A stretch of 64,000 bases of DNA from Budorcas taxicolor (Eukaryota > Chordata > Mammalia > Artiodactyla > Bovidae). The translations under genes were made by a program, and so were the position numbers. The stretch lies in the NCBI RefSeq assembly GCF_023091745.1, contig NC_068915.1:51828001-51892000 (forward strand). Reading direction: 5' to 3'. Below, one piece after another: positions 54,349 to 64,000 of this stretch. Under the pieces are notes generated by a model, which was not told the DNA's origin, searched no databases, and saw only the letters and a program-made list of their open reading frames with translations. The stretch's first letter is position 1. Each line of letters starts with the position of its first letter.

Positions 54349-55315
54349 TATAATTAATTATTTATTTTGTAGTTATTTACTTAAATTTTATAAATATAGC
54401 TAAAAGTAAACCTTTCACATGTGTTTGTATTATTAATAAGATTATAAACTTTTATAACTTGTTTGTAATGATTTTGCTTCAGGGAGCATCTTCATATCAA
54501 AAATAAATCTTCTTTCTAAATATATCTTTTCTGCATCTTCACAGTGCAAGAGCAAACTACTTAAATTCAACTGAATAGGAATCTTAAAGGGTTTAAATAA
54601 GTTTCAAACATCTAGTATAATTATTAAAGTATTTTATTTTATAGTCTCTCCAATAATCTGGACTATGATCTCTTTGAGAAAATTATTTCTTATCATTGCT
54701 GTGGTTAATCCTTCTAATATAAAGCTTTACCATTTTCTTTAAGAATAGGTATACTTTGTTATAAAATGTTTCCATATAGTTATGGACCCAATTGAATTAA
54801 CTGTATTCTTCAAATGATTGTATTTTGTGCAATTGTAAATATTGGAAAACACTTGTAGGATTAACCTTTCAATCTTGGCTAATATTCTTAAATGTTACCA
54901 CACAAAACTAGGATTAGTTAAAAGCATGAATATATACTTGTTTCAGGTCCTTTTCCTTTTCTTTGCATATCGTCATTCTCATAATCTATTGACCTCAAAT
55001 TCCCAACCCTATTTTAGGATGCTTTAAAAAATAATTATAAATCACATTCTTTGTGAGCTATATAATAATTCAGCTTCACAAAACAATTGATATTTTACAT
55101 TAATTATATAATTTGACTGTAATAATAACACTTTTATGAAGAAGTTGGAAGTTTTAATACATACCCTACCTCAGAACTCTTCAAGGATACTCTTAGAACA
55201 GTAATTGATTTTTAAGGGGGAAATCAAGTCAAGGTTTTATATTCTTAAACTCAGAGGGAAGTAATAGCAAAATAATGTCTCCGAAGATCACACAAATGCT
55301 AATATATACACTATT
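54349..55315. other. Unassigned AT-rich DNA
   Basis: No gene or named repeat is seen. Confidence 0.5.
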
Positions 55316-55326
55316 ATATATTAGCT

Positions 55327-55541
55327 GGTTTCCCAGGTGGCTCTGTGGTAAAGAATCCACCTGTGATGCAGGAGACTCAGGAAACGGGTTTGATCCCTGG
55401 ATGGGGAAGATTCCCCTAGAGGAGGTAATGGCAACCCACTCCAGTATTCTTGCCTGGGAAATCCCATGAAGAGAGGAGCCTGAAGGGCTAGAGTCCGTGG
55501 AGTCAACAAAGAGTCAGACACAACCGAGCATGCATGCACAC
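55327..55541 (+). repeat. Bov-tA SINE with perfect 11-bp TSD
   Basis: Sense copy from GGTTTCCCAGGTGGCTCTGT to CACAACCGAGCATGCATGCA. ATATATTAGCT is at 55316-55326 and 55542-55552. Moderately diverged, with an ACTCAGGAAACGGG insertion before the B box. Confidence 0.94.
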
Positions 55542-55552
55542 ATATATTAGCT

Positions 55553-56159
55553 AGAGAAATATGGAAATATATTGATCATGCAAAGTAATAACTCATACTA
55601 TCTAGTTTCTAATGATGTTTGGAAATGCACAAGGTATGGAATTATGGCTTAGTTTCACTGAATTACAAAATGATTATGAAACTATCTGACCTTCTTGAGA
55701 ACTTACTTTGAACAGGGGTGTTTGATTAGCTCTGAGTGAGTGAGACTGAAATGCAAAAATAAATGAACTGTCTTTTCTGCTTCTAAGGATTGTCAAAGTG
55801 AAAGAAAACAGTTAAATTACTCAAACAGAGGTTGAAGGTTTTGATCAGCTGATGCACTTCAGAGAGAATCTGAACTCAGGTAACTCAGGGAGCAAGGTGG
55901 GACTGGAGTTGTACACTGTGACAGAAGAGAAGTCTTTGTGAATTGGAGCTTTTCACAGGTCGCTGTTTTCTTTAACTGCTGCAAAAGATGTGGTTGGTAC
56001 AGTTGGGAGTTGATTTGTTTTTCGTTTTTGCTTAGAATCTTTGGTACAATCTTATTTTGCAGCTGTCAGAATAGTTACTTTGAGAAATATCTTTGTAAGA
56101 CTTGTAGGTTGTCTGTAAACTTTATAATGCCAGTTAAGTTTCAGGAAAGTGGGACCTGA
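55553..56159. other. Unassigned DNA
   Basis: A 73-codon plus frame at 55938-56159 has no recognisable domain. No other feature. Confidence 0.4.
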
Positions 56160-56236
56160 AGGGGAAAAAAGGAAGAGAGACAAAAGAAAAAAAAAAAAAA
56201 AAAAAAAAAACAGGAAAAGAAAGGAAAGGAGGCAAA
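56160..56236. repeat. Polypurine tract with A24 run
   Basis: The plus strand is almost pure purine for about 75 bases, with a 24-base A run at 56187-56210 and GGAAAGGAGG-type flanks. Confidence 0.95.
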
Positions 56237-57164
56237 GAATGAAGTAGGAAAACTGGGCTCTGTTTTAATTCCTTCATAGAAGTTTATGAGTTAAAAAAAA
56301 TAAAGGTTTAAATCCTATACACTCTACTTACTTTATTTGTGTATCTAAGCAAAAATATTAAAATTCTTGATCATCAATGTTATCATCTGTAAAGCAAAAA
56401 TAAAACATATTGTTAAAATCTTATACTGTAATATATTTCAAAGTGTTTTATAAACTATCCTTGTATAACTATAGAGTGAGAAGGATATATTATTGACATT
56501 GACATTCAGACAGTTTACAGATTTAAAGGAAGAAAATGAGTTTTTATTTGATAGAAAACTGAATGGTCAAAGTAACTGTTGAAGTGTTCTATACTCATGA
56601 ATTCCCCAAACGACAACTCATTTCTGATGGTGAATAGATAGGGTGGATGGAGATAATAATCTACTGGAAAGTTAATAGTGTTCCTAAAAGAAAATCAATG
56701 GCATTGCAAGTGCTAACCTTAGTTTTGAAGTAGAGTAATATAGAAGATATCCAGATAGTTATCTACAACTAAGAAATTCCTGACAAAGAAAAAAAATCAT
56801 CAATAACAAGGGAGGAATTATTAAAATTGCTTTATGGTACTTCAGTATATTGTTCTGACATCAGTCTTATTCAAGTTTCATTTTGTGGTGCATAAACATT
56901 GACTTTTAAAAATCTTATTTGAAATTTCTATCCATCTTGTATTGTAGGTGGACCAGGTACAAGGCCATTATTTTGGACTGAGAAAAAATGACAACATGGG
57001 ACTTCAAAAACCTTTTGCAAAGTTCTTTATCTAGTCTCTCCTGACAATGGAATAGCTATCTATTCTAACATTTAGCCCAGCATTTTTTTTTTTAATCACT
57101 TTCAGATTTATGTGCTAGGTAGATACAGCTAATACAGTACATATGGCTGTCTTTGTATTTATGT
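56237..57164. other. Unassigned AT-rich DNA
   Basis: No gene or named repeat is recognised. Confidence 0.45.
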
Positions 57165-57715
57165 AACAATTAATAATTGAACCTATCTCATGTCAGATAT
57201 AATACAAGACACTGGATGCAGAGGTGAATTAAGATCATCTGGTGATTACACTCATAAAGCTTACATTCCCTTGGAAGAAAACTGACAATAAACAAATTAA
57301 AAAGTTAAACAGTCCTCTGAAGTATAATGAAGGAAATGTTGTGATTGTTAAGGTCAGAATGAACTGATTGAGATGGGATGGTAAGAGAAAACCTGTCTAA
57401 TTTGATAAATTCATGTTGGGATTGAACAATTCCAAAGAAACAATAACATAAACGGTAAAAATATTTGAGAACAGAGAAGACAGTGTGTAATAAAATATGA
57501 GTATGGAAAAAATACGCAATTGTTGGTAGATTCTCAGAGATGTACAGTGACCAATGTGGCTAGAGAAAATGGGTAATGGTTAGGTAACCTAGAGATGTTT
57601 AAAAAAAAAAAAAAAAAAGAGTAAGTAGAGGCAGATTCTAAAGGATCTTGTATAGATTTTAGAATGATCTTAAGAATTTGAATTTATTTTAATGTATTGG
57701 TAACCAATTACAAAT
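57165..57715 (-). repeat. L2 LINE remnant (antisense), with A-run
   Basis: CATAAAGCTTACATTCCCTT with GACAATAAACAAATTAAAAA, then GGATCTTGTATAGATTTTAG and ATGTATTGGTAACCAATTAC, follow antisense L2 order. An A18 run is inserted at 57601-57618. Confidence 0.55.
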
Positions 57716-57719
57716 TTTC

Positions 57720-59190
57720 TTTTTGATATTTATATTTAATTTGAAAAATAGCTTTCTTGTGATACAATTTGTATAATGTGAAATTATTCAATTAAAGTGT
57801 ATATTGATGCTTTTTATATCGTTCACAAGTTATGAAAGTATCAAAATTATTTAATTGTATATGTTCATTTCCTCAAAAAGAAGCCCTGTACCTACTAGTA
57901 GTCACTCTCCCCAAAATAACTGCTTACAACTTAGACAACCACTAATCTACTGATCTGCTTCTTGTCTCTATAAATTTTCCTTTTCTGTGCATTTCATATA
58001 AATACAATCACACAGTATATGGTCTTTTGTGACTGGTTGTTTAAACTTAAAATACTGTTTTCCAAGTTCACATGTTGTAGCATAGACTATGTAATTCACT
58101 CATTTTTATTGCTGAATAGTATTCAATTGTATATCTATGCTGCATTTGGTTGTTCATGCATCAGTTGATGGACATTTGGGGCCATCAGTTGGTTATTATT
58201 AATAATGCTGCATCCTTGTTAACACTTCTTAGCTTGTCTGTCTTTTTTTTATTATACCCATACTAGTGAACATGCTAAGTCAGTTGTGTCTGACTCTTTG
58301 TAGCCCCATGGACTGTAGCGCACCAGGCTTCTCTCACCATGGAATTTTCCAGGCAAGAATTCTGGAGTGCATGACCATTTCCTTCTCCAGTGGATCTTCC
58401 TGAACCAGGGGTTGAACCCTCATTTCCTGTATCTCTTACATTGACAGGAGGATTCTTTACCTCTAGTGCTACCTGGGAAGCCCCATACTAGTGAATATGA
58501 TGTATTATCTCATTGTGGGTTTGATTTTTATTTTCCCATTGATTTATGATGTTGACATTTATGCTTAATAAACCCTTTCATGTGCTTACAGATCATTTAC
58601 ATAACTGGAGAAATGTCTATTAAAATCCTTCTGTTTATTGAAGAGAAATTTATGTTATACTATTGAGTTGTATTCTTTATGTATTCTGGATACAATTTCT
58701 TTATAAGCATGTGATTTTCACATGGTGTTCTTATCATCTGTAAGTCTATTTTTCACTTTTTTGAGGGTATTCTTTGAAGCACAATCATTTTTAATTAAAA
58801 AACCTAAAGGGGTCCAACTTCATTCTATTGTGGATATCCAGTTATCTTAGCATTGTTGGTTGAAAAGCTAATCTTTCCCTATTTGTTGTGGCACCCTTGG
58901 TGAAAGTCAATTGACCATAATATGTTTCTGGAGTCAATTCTATTCTATTGACATACAGTCCTAGCCTTATGCCAGTAGCTTTTTGTGTATTGCCTTGTAG
59001 CTTTTTGCAAATCTTGAAATCAAGAACTTTATGTCCAACTTGGTTCTTTTTTCAGGATTTTTTTTAGCTATTCTGAGTTCCTTGCATTTCCAGAGGAATT
59101 TTATGAAAGTGTGTCAATTTTTGTCCAAAAAAACAACTAGAATTTTGATAAGGAGAGTCAGTTCATTCAAGATACATTGAATAATTGTCT
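57720..59190 (-). mobile_element. Old L1 (L1M-type) segment, split by Bov-tA
   Basis: Antisense L1: TGTGCATTTCATATAAATAC, TTTATTGCTGAATAGTATTC, ATCAGTTGATGGACATTTGG, and beyond the SINE TTGCCTTGTAGCTTTTTGCA and TTAGCTATTCTGAGTTCCTT. It is clearly more diverged than the 52.9-kb copy. No ORF remains. Confidence 0.75.
58271..58481 (-). repeat. Bov-tA SINE with perfect 14-bp TSD
   Basis: Antisense copy from CATGCTAAGTCAGTTGTGTC to AGTGCTACCTGGGAAGC. CCCATACTAGTGAA lies at 58257-58270 and 58482-58495. Confidence 0.95.
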
Positions 59191-59390
59191 TTGCCTAAAT
59201 TCACCTGCCAATACAGGAGACGTAAGTAATGCAGTTTCGATTCCTGGGTTGGGAAGATCCCCTGGAGCAGCAAATGGCAACCCACTCCAGTATTCTTGCC
59301 TGGAGAATCTAATGGATAGAGGAGCCTGGGCAGCAACAGTCCATAGGATCACAAAGAATCAGACAAGGTTGAAATGACTTAGCAAGCAAG
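59191..59390 (+). repeat. Bov-tA SINE, partly degraded head
   Basis: TTCACCTGCCAATACAGGAG, GTTTCGATTCCTGGGTTGGG, then CCACTCCAGTATTCTTGCCT and GACAAGGTTGAAATGACTTA. The first tRNA-like bases are not visible. Confidence 0.88.
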
Positions 59391-60503
59391 CAAACAAATT
59401 TGATCAATTCAATAATGTTTTTCCCAGCATCTCACCTTTTACTCTAGAAATCCCGTCCTCAGTTTTTCATTGGGGAATAATGTGCTCTGATTTACATTTT
59501 CAAAAGTTCTAAACATTTTTTTTTTTTGGAGAATAAATTATAGCAAATGGAATTTGAAAGTAAAAATTTCTGTTCAAGAAAGTCTATTGCTGACCTAGTG
59601 AGAGACGTTTGTAACAACAGTTGAGATGGAGGAAAATGGGTGAAATCAAGACATACTTTAAAATTTAATAGGACATGGTATATAATTAAATTTTTGTATT
59701 TAGGAACAGGATTTAATTTAGATATTGTCCTGATGATGACATAATTTAATGGTATGAAAAAAGGCAGATAAATATGTTTCAACAATTTGAGTCAATAATT
59801 CAGATAGGGATTCATTACTTTTGAGGTGATTCTAAGATAAAACACTTGTGGAGGTAGACTGGTAGTTGTGGAGTTCAGAAAATAGGATAGAACTTATCAA
59901 CAAAGAGTACATAAATGAATGAACAGATGCATTGTAATGAAAGAGTGAAGTCAAACAAATAAATGCATGATTAAAACCTTAGAAGCTTCTTTACAGGAAT
60001 GACAACGTTTAAAATTTGAACAATGAAAATGGTTAAGGAATGGCCTCTGAAATAAAGAGAACTGAGAAAATTTGTCAAGAATAAGTGAACGGCTTTCTGT
60101 CAATTGTTGAATGACTGAGTTAGGCATGTAAATAAGTATGTCCATCATATTTGGGACCACTGAGCCTGTTGGTAATTTTGAAAATGTCAATCAATGGGAA
60201 TTGTGAGAGCAAGGGAGCAAGATAGTATGTTGAAAAATTAACTAAGATATTAGAAAAATATAAGCAACTAACTACTTGAATGTTTGCCTATAAATAAGTA
60301 GTAGAAAAATAAAGAAATAGAATTATCTGTGTCATGACTATTTCTGTGTATTCACTATGTCCAAACTATAGTTCATAAAGTAATAGATATTAGCATTTTT
60401 TTTCTACTCCCTTTTACTTAAATGTGATTCAAGGAGTTAGCTTCCTTTGTTTCTGCATGACAACTTTACCTGGACCCAAGGCTTTACTGTTAGATCTTAC
60501 TTA
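59391..60503. other. Unassigned AT-rich DNA
   Basis: No gene is recognised. The 97-codon minus frame at 59492-59785 and the 79-codon frame at 59951-60190 have no family signature. Confidence 0.45.
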
Positions 60504-60686
60504 ATGTTAGGTAGTTAGAGTAGGAAGCAGGAGTCCAGGATGGCTGTGGCTAAAAGAAAGGGAAAATTCCGTGAAAATGGAACAAAAGACGGTCCGAGGA
60601 TCGGAGTCAGGGCCTCAGGTAGAACAAACAGCACTTTTGGCTAGCCCAACTTATATAAGGCAGGCCCAAAGGAAGGGAAAAAAACA

Positions 60687-60693
60687 TATAAAA
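60687..60693 (+). promoter_or_regulatory. LTR TATA box
   Basis: TATAAAA in an ACATATAAAAAGAGGAGCC context, about 100 bp upstream of the U5-like repeats. This is consistent with the U3/R border of an ERV promoter. Inferred from position. Confidence 0.6.
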
Positions 60694-60794
60694 AGAGGAG
60701 CCAAAGGGCCAGGGCACCCCTCTATTCGCGTCTTTGGGTCGGCATGCCCTCACGCCTCAAGGATGTAGTTTCCTGCTATTTTCTAAACAAAATT

Positions 60795-60940
60795 GAGCTG
60801 TAACACAGAGTAGTAACACTGACCTGTCTAAGAGCTATAACATGGTCTGAGATCTGAGAGCTATAACACGATCTATCCAAGACCTGAGAGCTATAACCCT
60901 GTCTGTCTGAGAGCTATGACACACCGAGGACTCTAACACC
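60795..60940 (+). repeat. GAGCTRTAACAC repeats in LTR U5
   Basis: Seven degenerate copies of the unit lie at about 60795, 60810, 60831, 60857, 60887, 60910 and 60927, mostly 15-30 bp apart. The block forms the 3' part of the LTR. Confidence 0.8.
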
Positions 60941-60945
60941 CATTG

Positions 60946-61036
60946 CTTTAAATTTGTGAAGACAGAACCAAGGAGAATACACTCACCTGACATTAAAAAA
61001 TATACTGTCTTAAAGACACTTTCAGATAAGCACAGA
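60946..61036. other. Spacer between LTR and CHR SINE
   Basis: No feature recognised. Confidence 0.35.
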
Positions 61037-61172
61037 GGGACTTCCTTCCCTGGTAGTCCAGTGATTAGGACTCCACGCTTTCACTGCAAGAGGCATGGGT
61101 TCCCTGGGTCAGGGTTCTAAGATCCCACAGGCTGTGTGAGTGGCCCAAACACAAAAGAAACAGAAATAAAAC
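61037..61172 (+). repeat. CHR-type SINE
   Basis: Sense copy: GGTAGTCCAGTGATTAGGAC head, CTCCACGCTTTCACTGCAAG, AAGATCCCACAGGCTGTGTG, ending in an A-rich tail. AGCACAGA and AACACAGA flank it as a possible imperfect duplication. Confidence 0.85.
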
Positions 61173-62723
61173 ACAGAAATCTTGATTCAGAAAATAGAAT
61201 GTCTAGTTCTATATCATAAACAGAAGTCCAGATTTTATACACCTACAGCTGGACTGTAAAACGGCGGGGCTGTTCTTACTCAACTAGGAAATTCCCTAAG
61301 CTGGCTTTGCTGTGTTCGAATCTAACAATTGCTTACATATAACCCTTTCTCCCCAGGAAGCTTCTGCCTTTTCTTGGCTTTACCAAGGTGTCTGGCTTCT
61401 CTTTACTACAATTGTCTTGAGGGAAAGCATCCTTATTCCAAGTGATGGATAGTGAATTCTTCTTTAGCCCTGGTATCTAGTGATATACCTCTGGCCTCTT
61501 CCTGTTCCTGGTTCCTTGTCCCATTAGATCCCTAGACAGCCATATACACTGTCTTTTTACAAGACAAAAGACCTATGTCTGACCCATGAGAGCACCCATG
61601 CATATTTAGTTTACTCAAGGTCTGAGAGAACACTCTGTTCCTAGCACACATTGTTCTCTGTTCACAATCACTGATGCAGTTAGCACTATCTTCCACTCTG
61701 TATTTCAGTAGTGGGGGATTGGACCTTCAGTCACAGTCCTCTTTATTTTTCACAGATGCGAAAAAGATTCCAGCCTCTATGTCTCTCACCTAAGGGAACT
61801 ATTTCAAAACTTGCTAAGTGCTCTTTGTGAAACCTCTTTCAGCAGGTTTGACATTAGATTAGCATAATCCTCCTCATTTCCCAAAGGGAAGATGGAGATT
61901 CACACACACATGGCATGACAACTGTTTTCTTTGTTTCTTCCCTTCTGATTGCCTGGTATGTATGTCATATATCTGATTTATCAACACATTGTGGAAGAAA
62001 TTCTTTCTTGTTCCTATTCTTCTTTAAAGGAGAAGTTTTACCCCACAGTCATTTTGACATCCTATTCTAAGGCCCTACAGTCAATGGAGTCCAGGAGAAT
62101 CTCATTCCAACCGTTTCCATTTGTTTCTAGAAGAGGAGTTTGTAAAGTACAAGAGGAATTATTTATCCCAGATAAACTGCTACAGCTATGATCTTGTAAT
62201 TGGAATATTAAAAGTATATATGAAGAATAATTTCCAATCTAAATGTTGATGAAGAGAGAAATATAAGCCAAAATAAATACAGAAAGAGGAATGTTCCAGA
62301 TAGAGTGCAGAATACAGTTGTAGAAGGAGATTGTAAAGAGTATTACATTACATCAATGAGAACTCAGGGCAGGAAATAAATCCACTCAACTATTTTAAGC
62401 AAGAAGAATTTTAATAAAGAAATTAGGTGCCTTTGAGATAACAGAAAGGATTGAAGAAACAAATTCTAGATTGATATCTTGGAATTATTTCCATAATATT
62501 CTCAAGTTGATGCATTAAAGATGATGTCCTATTTGAAGCCAATTCTGGATTTAGGTCAGGAATAAGAAGTCATTACCTCTACAACTGTCAGGAAATTGGC
62601 GAATGGGAATATACAGATTATTTAAGTCTTATTAAGAATCCAGGAATACATAAAATAAACATTGGAAAAATCAACACCCCAAGAAAACCCATCATATATA
62701 TGAACTTTCATACAAGATAAAAA
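61173..62723. other. Unassigned DNA, not obviously repetitive
   Basis: 1.5 kb, including a block at about 61240-61900 that is less AT-rich than its surroundings and contains several polypyrimidine runs. It has no frame above 80 codons and no family signature. It could be an unrecognised LTR or a non-coding conserved segment. Confidence 0.4.
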
Positions 62724-62932
62724 GGGCTTCCTTAGTAATTCAGTTGGTGAGAATCTGCCTCTAATGCAGGAGATCCAGGTTCAATCCCTTGGTCAGGAAG
62801 ATCCCCTGGAGAAGGAAATGGCAAACCACTTCAGCATTTTTGCCTGGAGAATCCCATGGACTGAGGAGGCTGGTGGGCTACAGTCCATAGGGTAGCAAGA
62901 ACTGGACATGGCTTGGTGACTAAACCACCACC
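62724..62932 (+). repeat. Bov-tA SINE with near-perfect TSD
   Basis: Sense copy from GGGCTTCCTTAGTAATTCAG to GGTGACTAAACCACCACC. ACAAGATAAAA (62712) and ACAAGATGAAAA (62933) flank it with one difference. Confidence 0.93.
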
Positions 62933-62944
62933 ACAAGATGAAAA

Positions 62945-63149
62945 CAACCAAAGCCTGTACCACTACACTTCTATTTTCAAGGTCTCACAGGAGCATATCT
63001 AATAAAAGGTATGCATCTAATATCTAGAAACCAATTACAAGGTGTTCTGAGAAATGTAATTTTACAGAGATTAAAGAAATTGCAGGGCAAATTTAAGGAT
63101 CTATTGAAGAGAAACATTTTGTTTTGGTCTTGTTTTGCTTTGTGTTGTA
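62945..63149. other. Unassigned DNA
   Basis: No gene is recognised. Confidence 0.35.
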
Positions 63150-63533
63150 GGCAAGATGGTGTCTCCCTAAAACTGATGTTCCCAATGGCCAGTAATTCAG
63201 AATGTATGCATATTGGAGACAAAGTCTTTAAAGGAGTGATTAAGCTAAAAAAAAAAAAAAAAAAAGCCCTTAAGGAAGGACCTTACATCAATGCCACTGG
63301 TGACCTTATAAGAAGAAGAAGAGATAGCAGGGACATGTATGTACAGAGGGATGATCATATGAAGATGTAGCAAGAGGGCAGCCATTTGAAAGGCAAGGAA
63401 AGATACCTCAGAGGAAACCAACCGGGCTGGCGTCTTGGACTTTAGTTTACAGAACTATGAAAAAAAATGACTGTATGCAGTTTAAGCTACAGACTCTATA
63501 GCATTTTGTTATAGAACCTCTAGCAAAGTAATA
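63150..63533 (+). repeat. MaLR-type solo LTR, diverged, with A19 run
   Basis: GATGTTCCCAATGGCCAGTA, GACAAAGTCTTTAAAGGAGT, GGTGACCTTATAAGAAGAAG, ACATGTATGTACAGAGGGAT, AAACCAACCGGGCTGGCGTC and TTTTGTTATAGAACCTCTAG follow MLT1-like order, ending at CAAAGTAATAC. An A19 run (63247-63265) is an internal expansion. Confidence 0.65.
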
Positions 63534-64000
63534 CTGTATGTTGAGTTGTTTAGATTGGGTGTTTCACTGTATAAGACATTCATCAAAAGTTTAAATATTC
63601 TTGAAACAAATAGGCTTTCAGGTTGAGGCAACTATACCAGTAAAAATAGCTATACTTGACAATCTATGTACAATTAATTCTTCATGGCTATGTCCAACAT
63701 TTTTTACAGTGAGTGTAAATCAATTCAGTGGTTTTATTATAATGCAGATTTCATTTTCTTTTAAAAATTTTCTTTGATGTGTAAGAATGAGAAGTAGAGA
63801 TATTGATATGTAAGAGAAGTATTTGCAATATATTTAGCCATGTGTAGCTAAACTTGACTTCCAGGCTATTATATATAGTTCTACATTGAAACATAGCAGG
63901 CACAACCAGTAGATATTGCTATATGGGAGAGAATCAGTTACGAGAATGGAATATTCCTTGTAAGTAATTTCCTTATCTGATTATCATTTGCTTGAATGTG
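63534..64000. other. Unassigned AT-rich DNA at window end
   Basis: No gene or named repeat; nothing runs off the end that I can identify. Confidence 0.45.

Larger units (their letters stand above)
60504..60945 (+). mobile_element. Endogenous retrovirus LTR (solo)
   Basis: This block is richer in G+C and CpG than its surroundings and has LTR architecture: a U3-like part with AGCACTTTTGGCTAGCCCAA, a TATA box in CATATAAAAAGAGGAG (TATAAAA at 60687-60693), a GGCACCCC/TCTATTCGCG initiator region, a degraded polyadenylation region (CTAAACAAAATTGAGCTG) and a U5 built of repeated GAGCTATAACAC units. It resembles ruminant ERV LTRs of the BTLTR type. No gag, pol or env sequence is adjacent, so it is a solo LTR. 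The ends are approximate because I could not find the target duplication. A 65-codon frame (60571-60768) is incidental. Confidence 0.75.

Noticed and set aside
53940..54403. Several 60-108-codon frames on both strands
   Set aside because: Shadow frames of the nested Bov-tA/BOV-A2 pair.
60571..60768. 65-codon basic frame as a small protein gene
   Set aside because: Lies across the U3/R part of an ERV LTR, overlaps the TATA box and shows no coding signature.
61949..62191. 80-codon plus frame as an exon
   Set aside because: No family resemblance; a pyrimidine tract precedes it, but there is no matching donor or neighbouring exon that I can see.

Overview
The window is mammalian nuclear DNA from a pecoran ruminant, most likely a bovid. 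It is saturated with lineage-marking retroposons: BovB (RTE-type) LINEs, tRNA-Glu-derived Bov-tA SINEs, dimeric BOV-A2 SINEs, CHR-type SINEs and ruminant L1 copies. These sit on a background of ancient mammalian repeats (L2, MIR, MaLR LTRs, MER5A and another hAT-type element). The species cannot be decided from sequence alone. I found no intact host protein-coding gene, no rRNA or free tRNA gene and no CRISPR array. The longest open frames lie inside retroelements. The DNA is AT-rich, and looks like intergenic or deep intronic sequence.

Layout. 1-10.7 kb: mostly unassigned AT-rich DNA with BOV-A2, BovB, CHR, L2, Bov-tA and MER5A insertions, a minus-strand L1 3' segment at 7.5-8.3 kb and a CHR SINE with an unusual tail at 8.8-9.06 kb. 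10.7-13.3 kb: a plus-strand L1 3' region broken by a BovB, a Bov-tA and a 72-bp inverted duplication of its own sequence. 13.3-16.7 kb: unassigned DNA with several MIRs. 16.7-18.4 kb: an inverted (twin-primed) old L1 with nested Bov-tA and BovB. 18.9-24.7 kb: five SINEs, then the longest BovB (2.1 kb, 12-bp target-site duplication). 25-34 kb: L2 and MIR remnants, three BovB pieces and a BovB with a 300-codon open frame. 36.66-41.4 kb: a minus-strand BovB 3' end joined to an L1 that keeps its 5'UTR, ORF1 and the start of ORF2 but lacks its 3' half. 41.8-44.5 kb: hAT-type element, MIR and a 1.56-kb BovB. 48.1-54.3 kb: BovB, nested SINE pairs, a MaLR LTR and a young L1 3' end. 54.3-64 kb: SINEs, old L2 and L1, an ERV LTR with a repeat-rich 3' end, a CHR SINE and a second MaLR LTR.

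The elements form time layers. L2, MIR, MaLR and hAT pieces are the substrate. Older L1s are interrupted by BovB and SINEs, and BOV-A2 and Bov-tA sit inside other SINEs. Bov-tA and BOV-A2 share their 3' ends with BovB, consistent with the established view that BovB enzymes mobilise them. Target-site duplications found by eye give exact boundaries for about fifteen insertions. The points most worth a second look are the 188-codon antisense frame in the L1 5'UTR, the L1/BovB junction without visible duplication, the L1-internal hairpin and the uninterrupted BovB frame. Nothing here shows a new cellular system.
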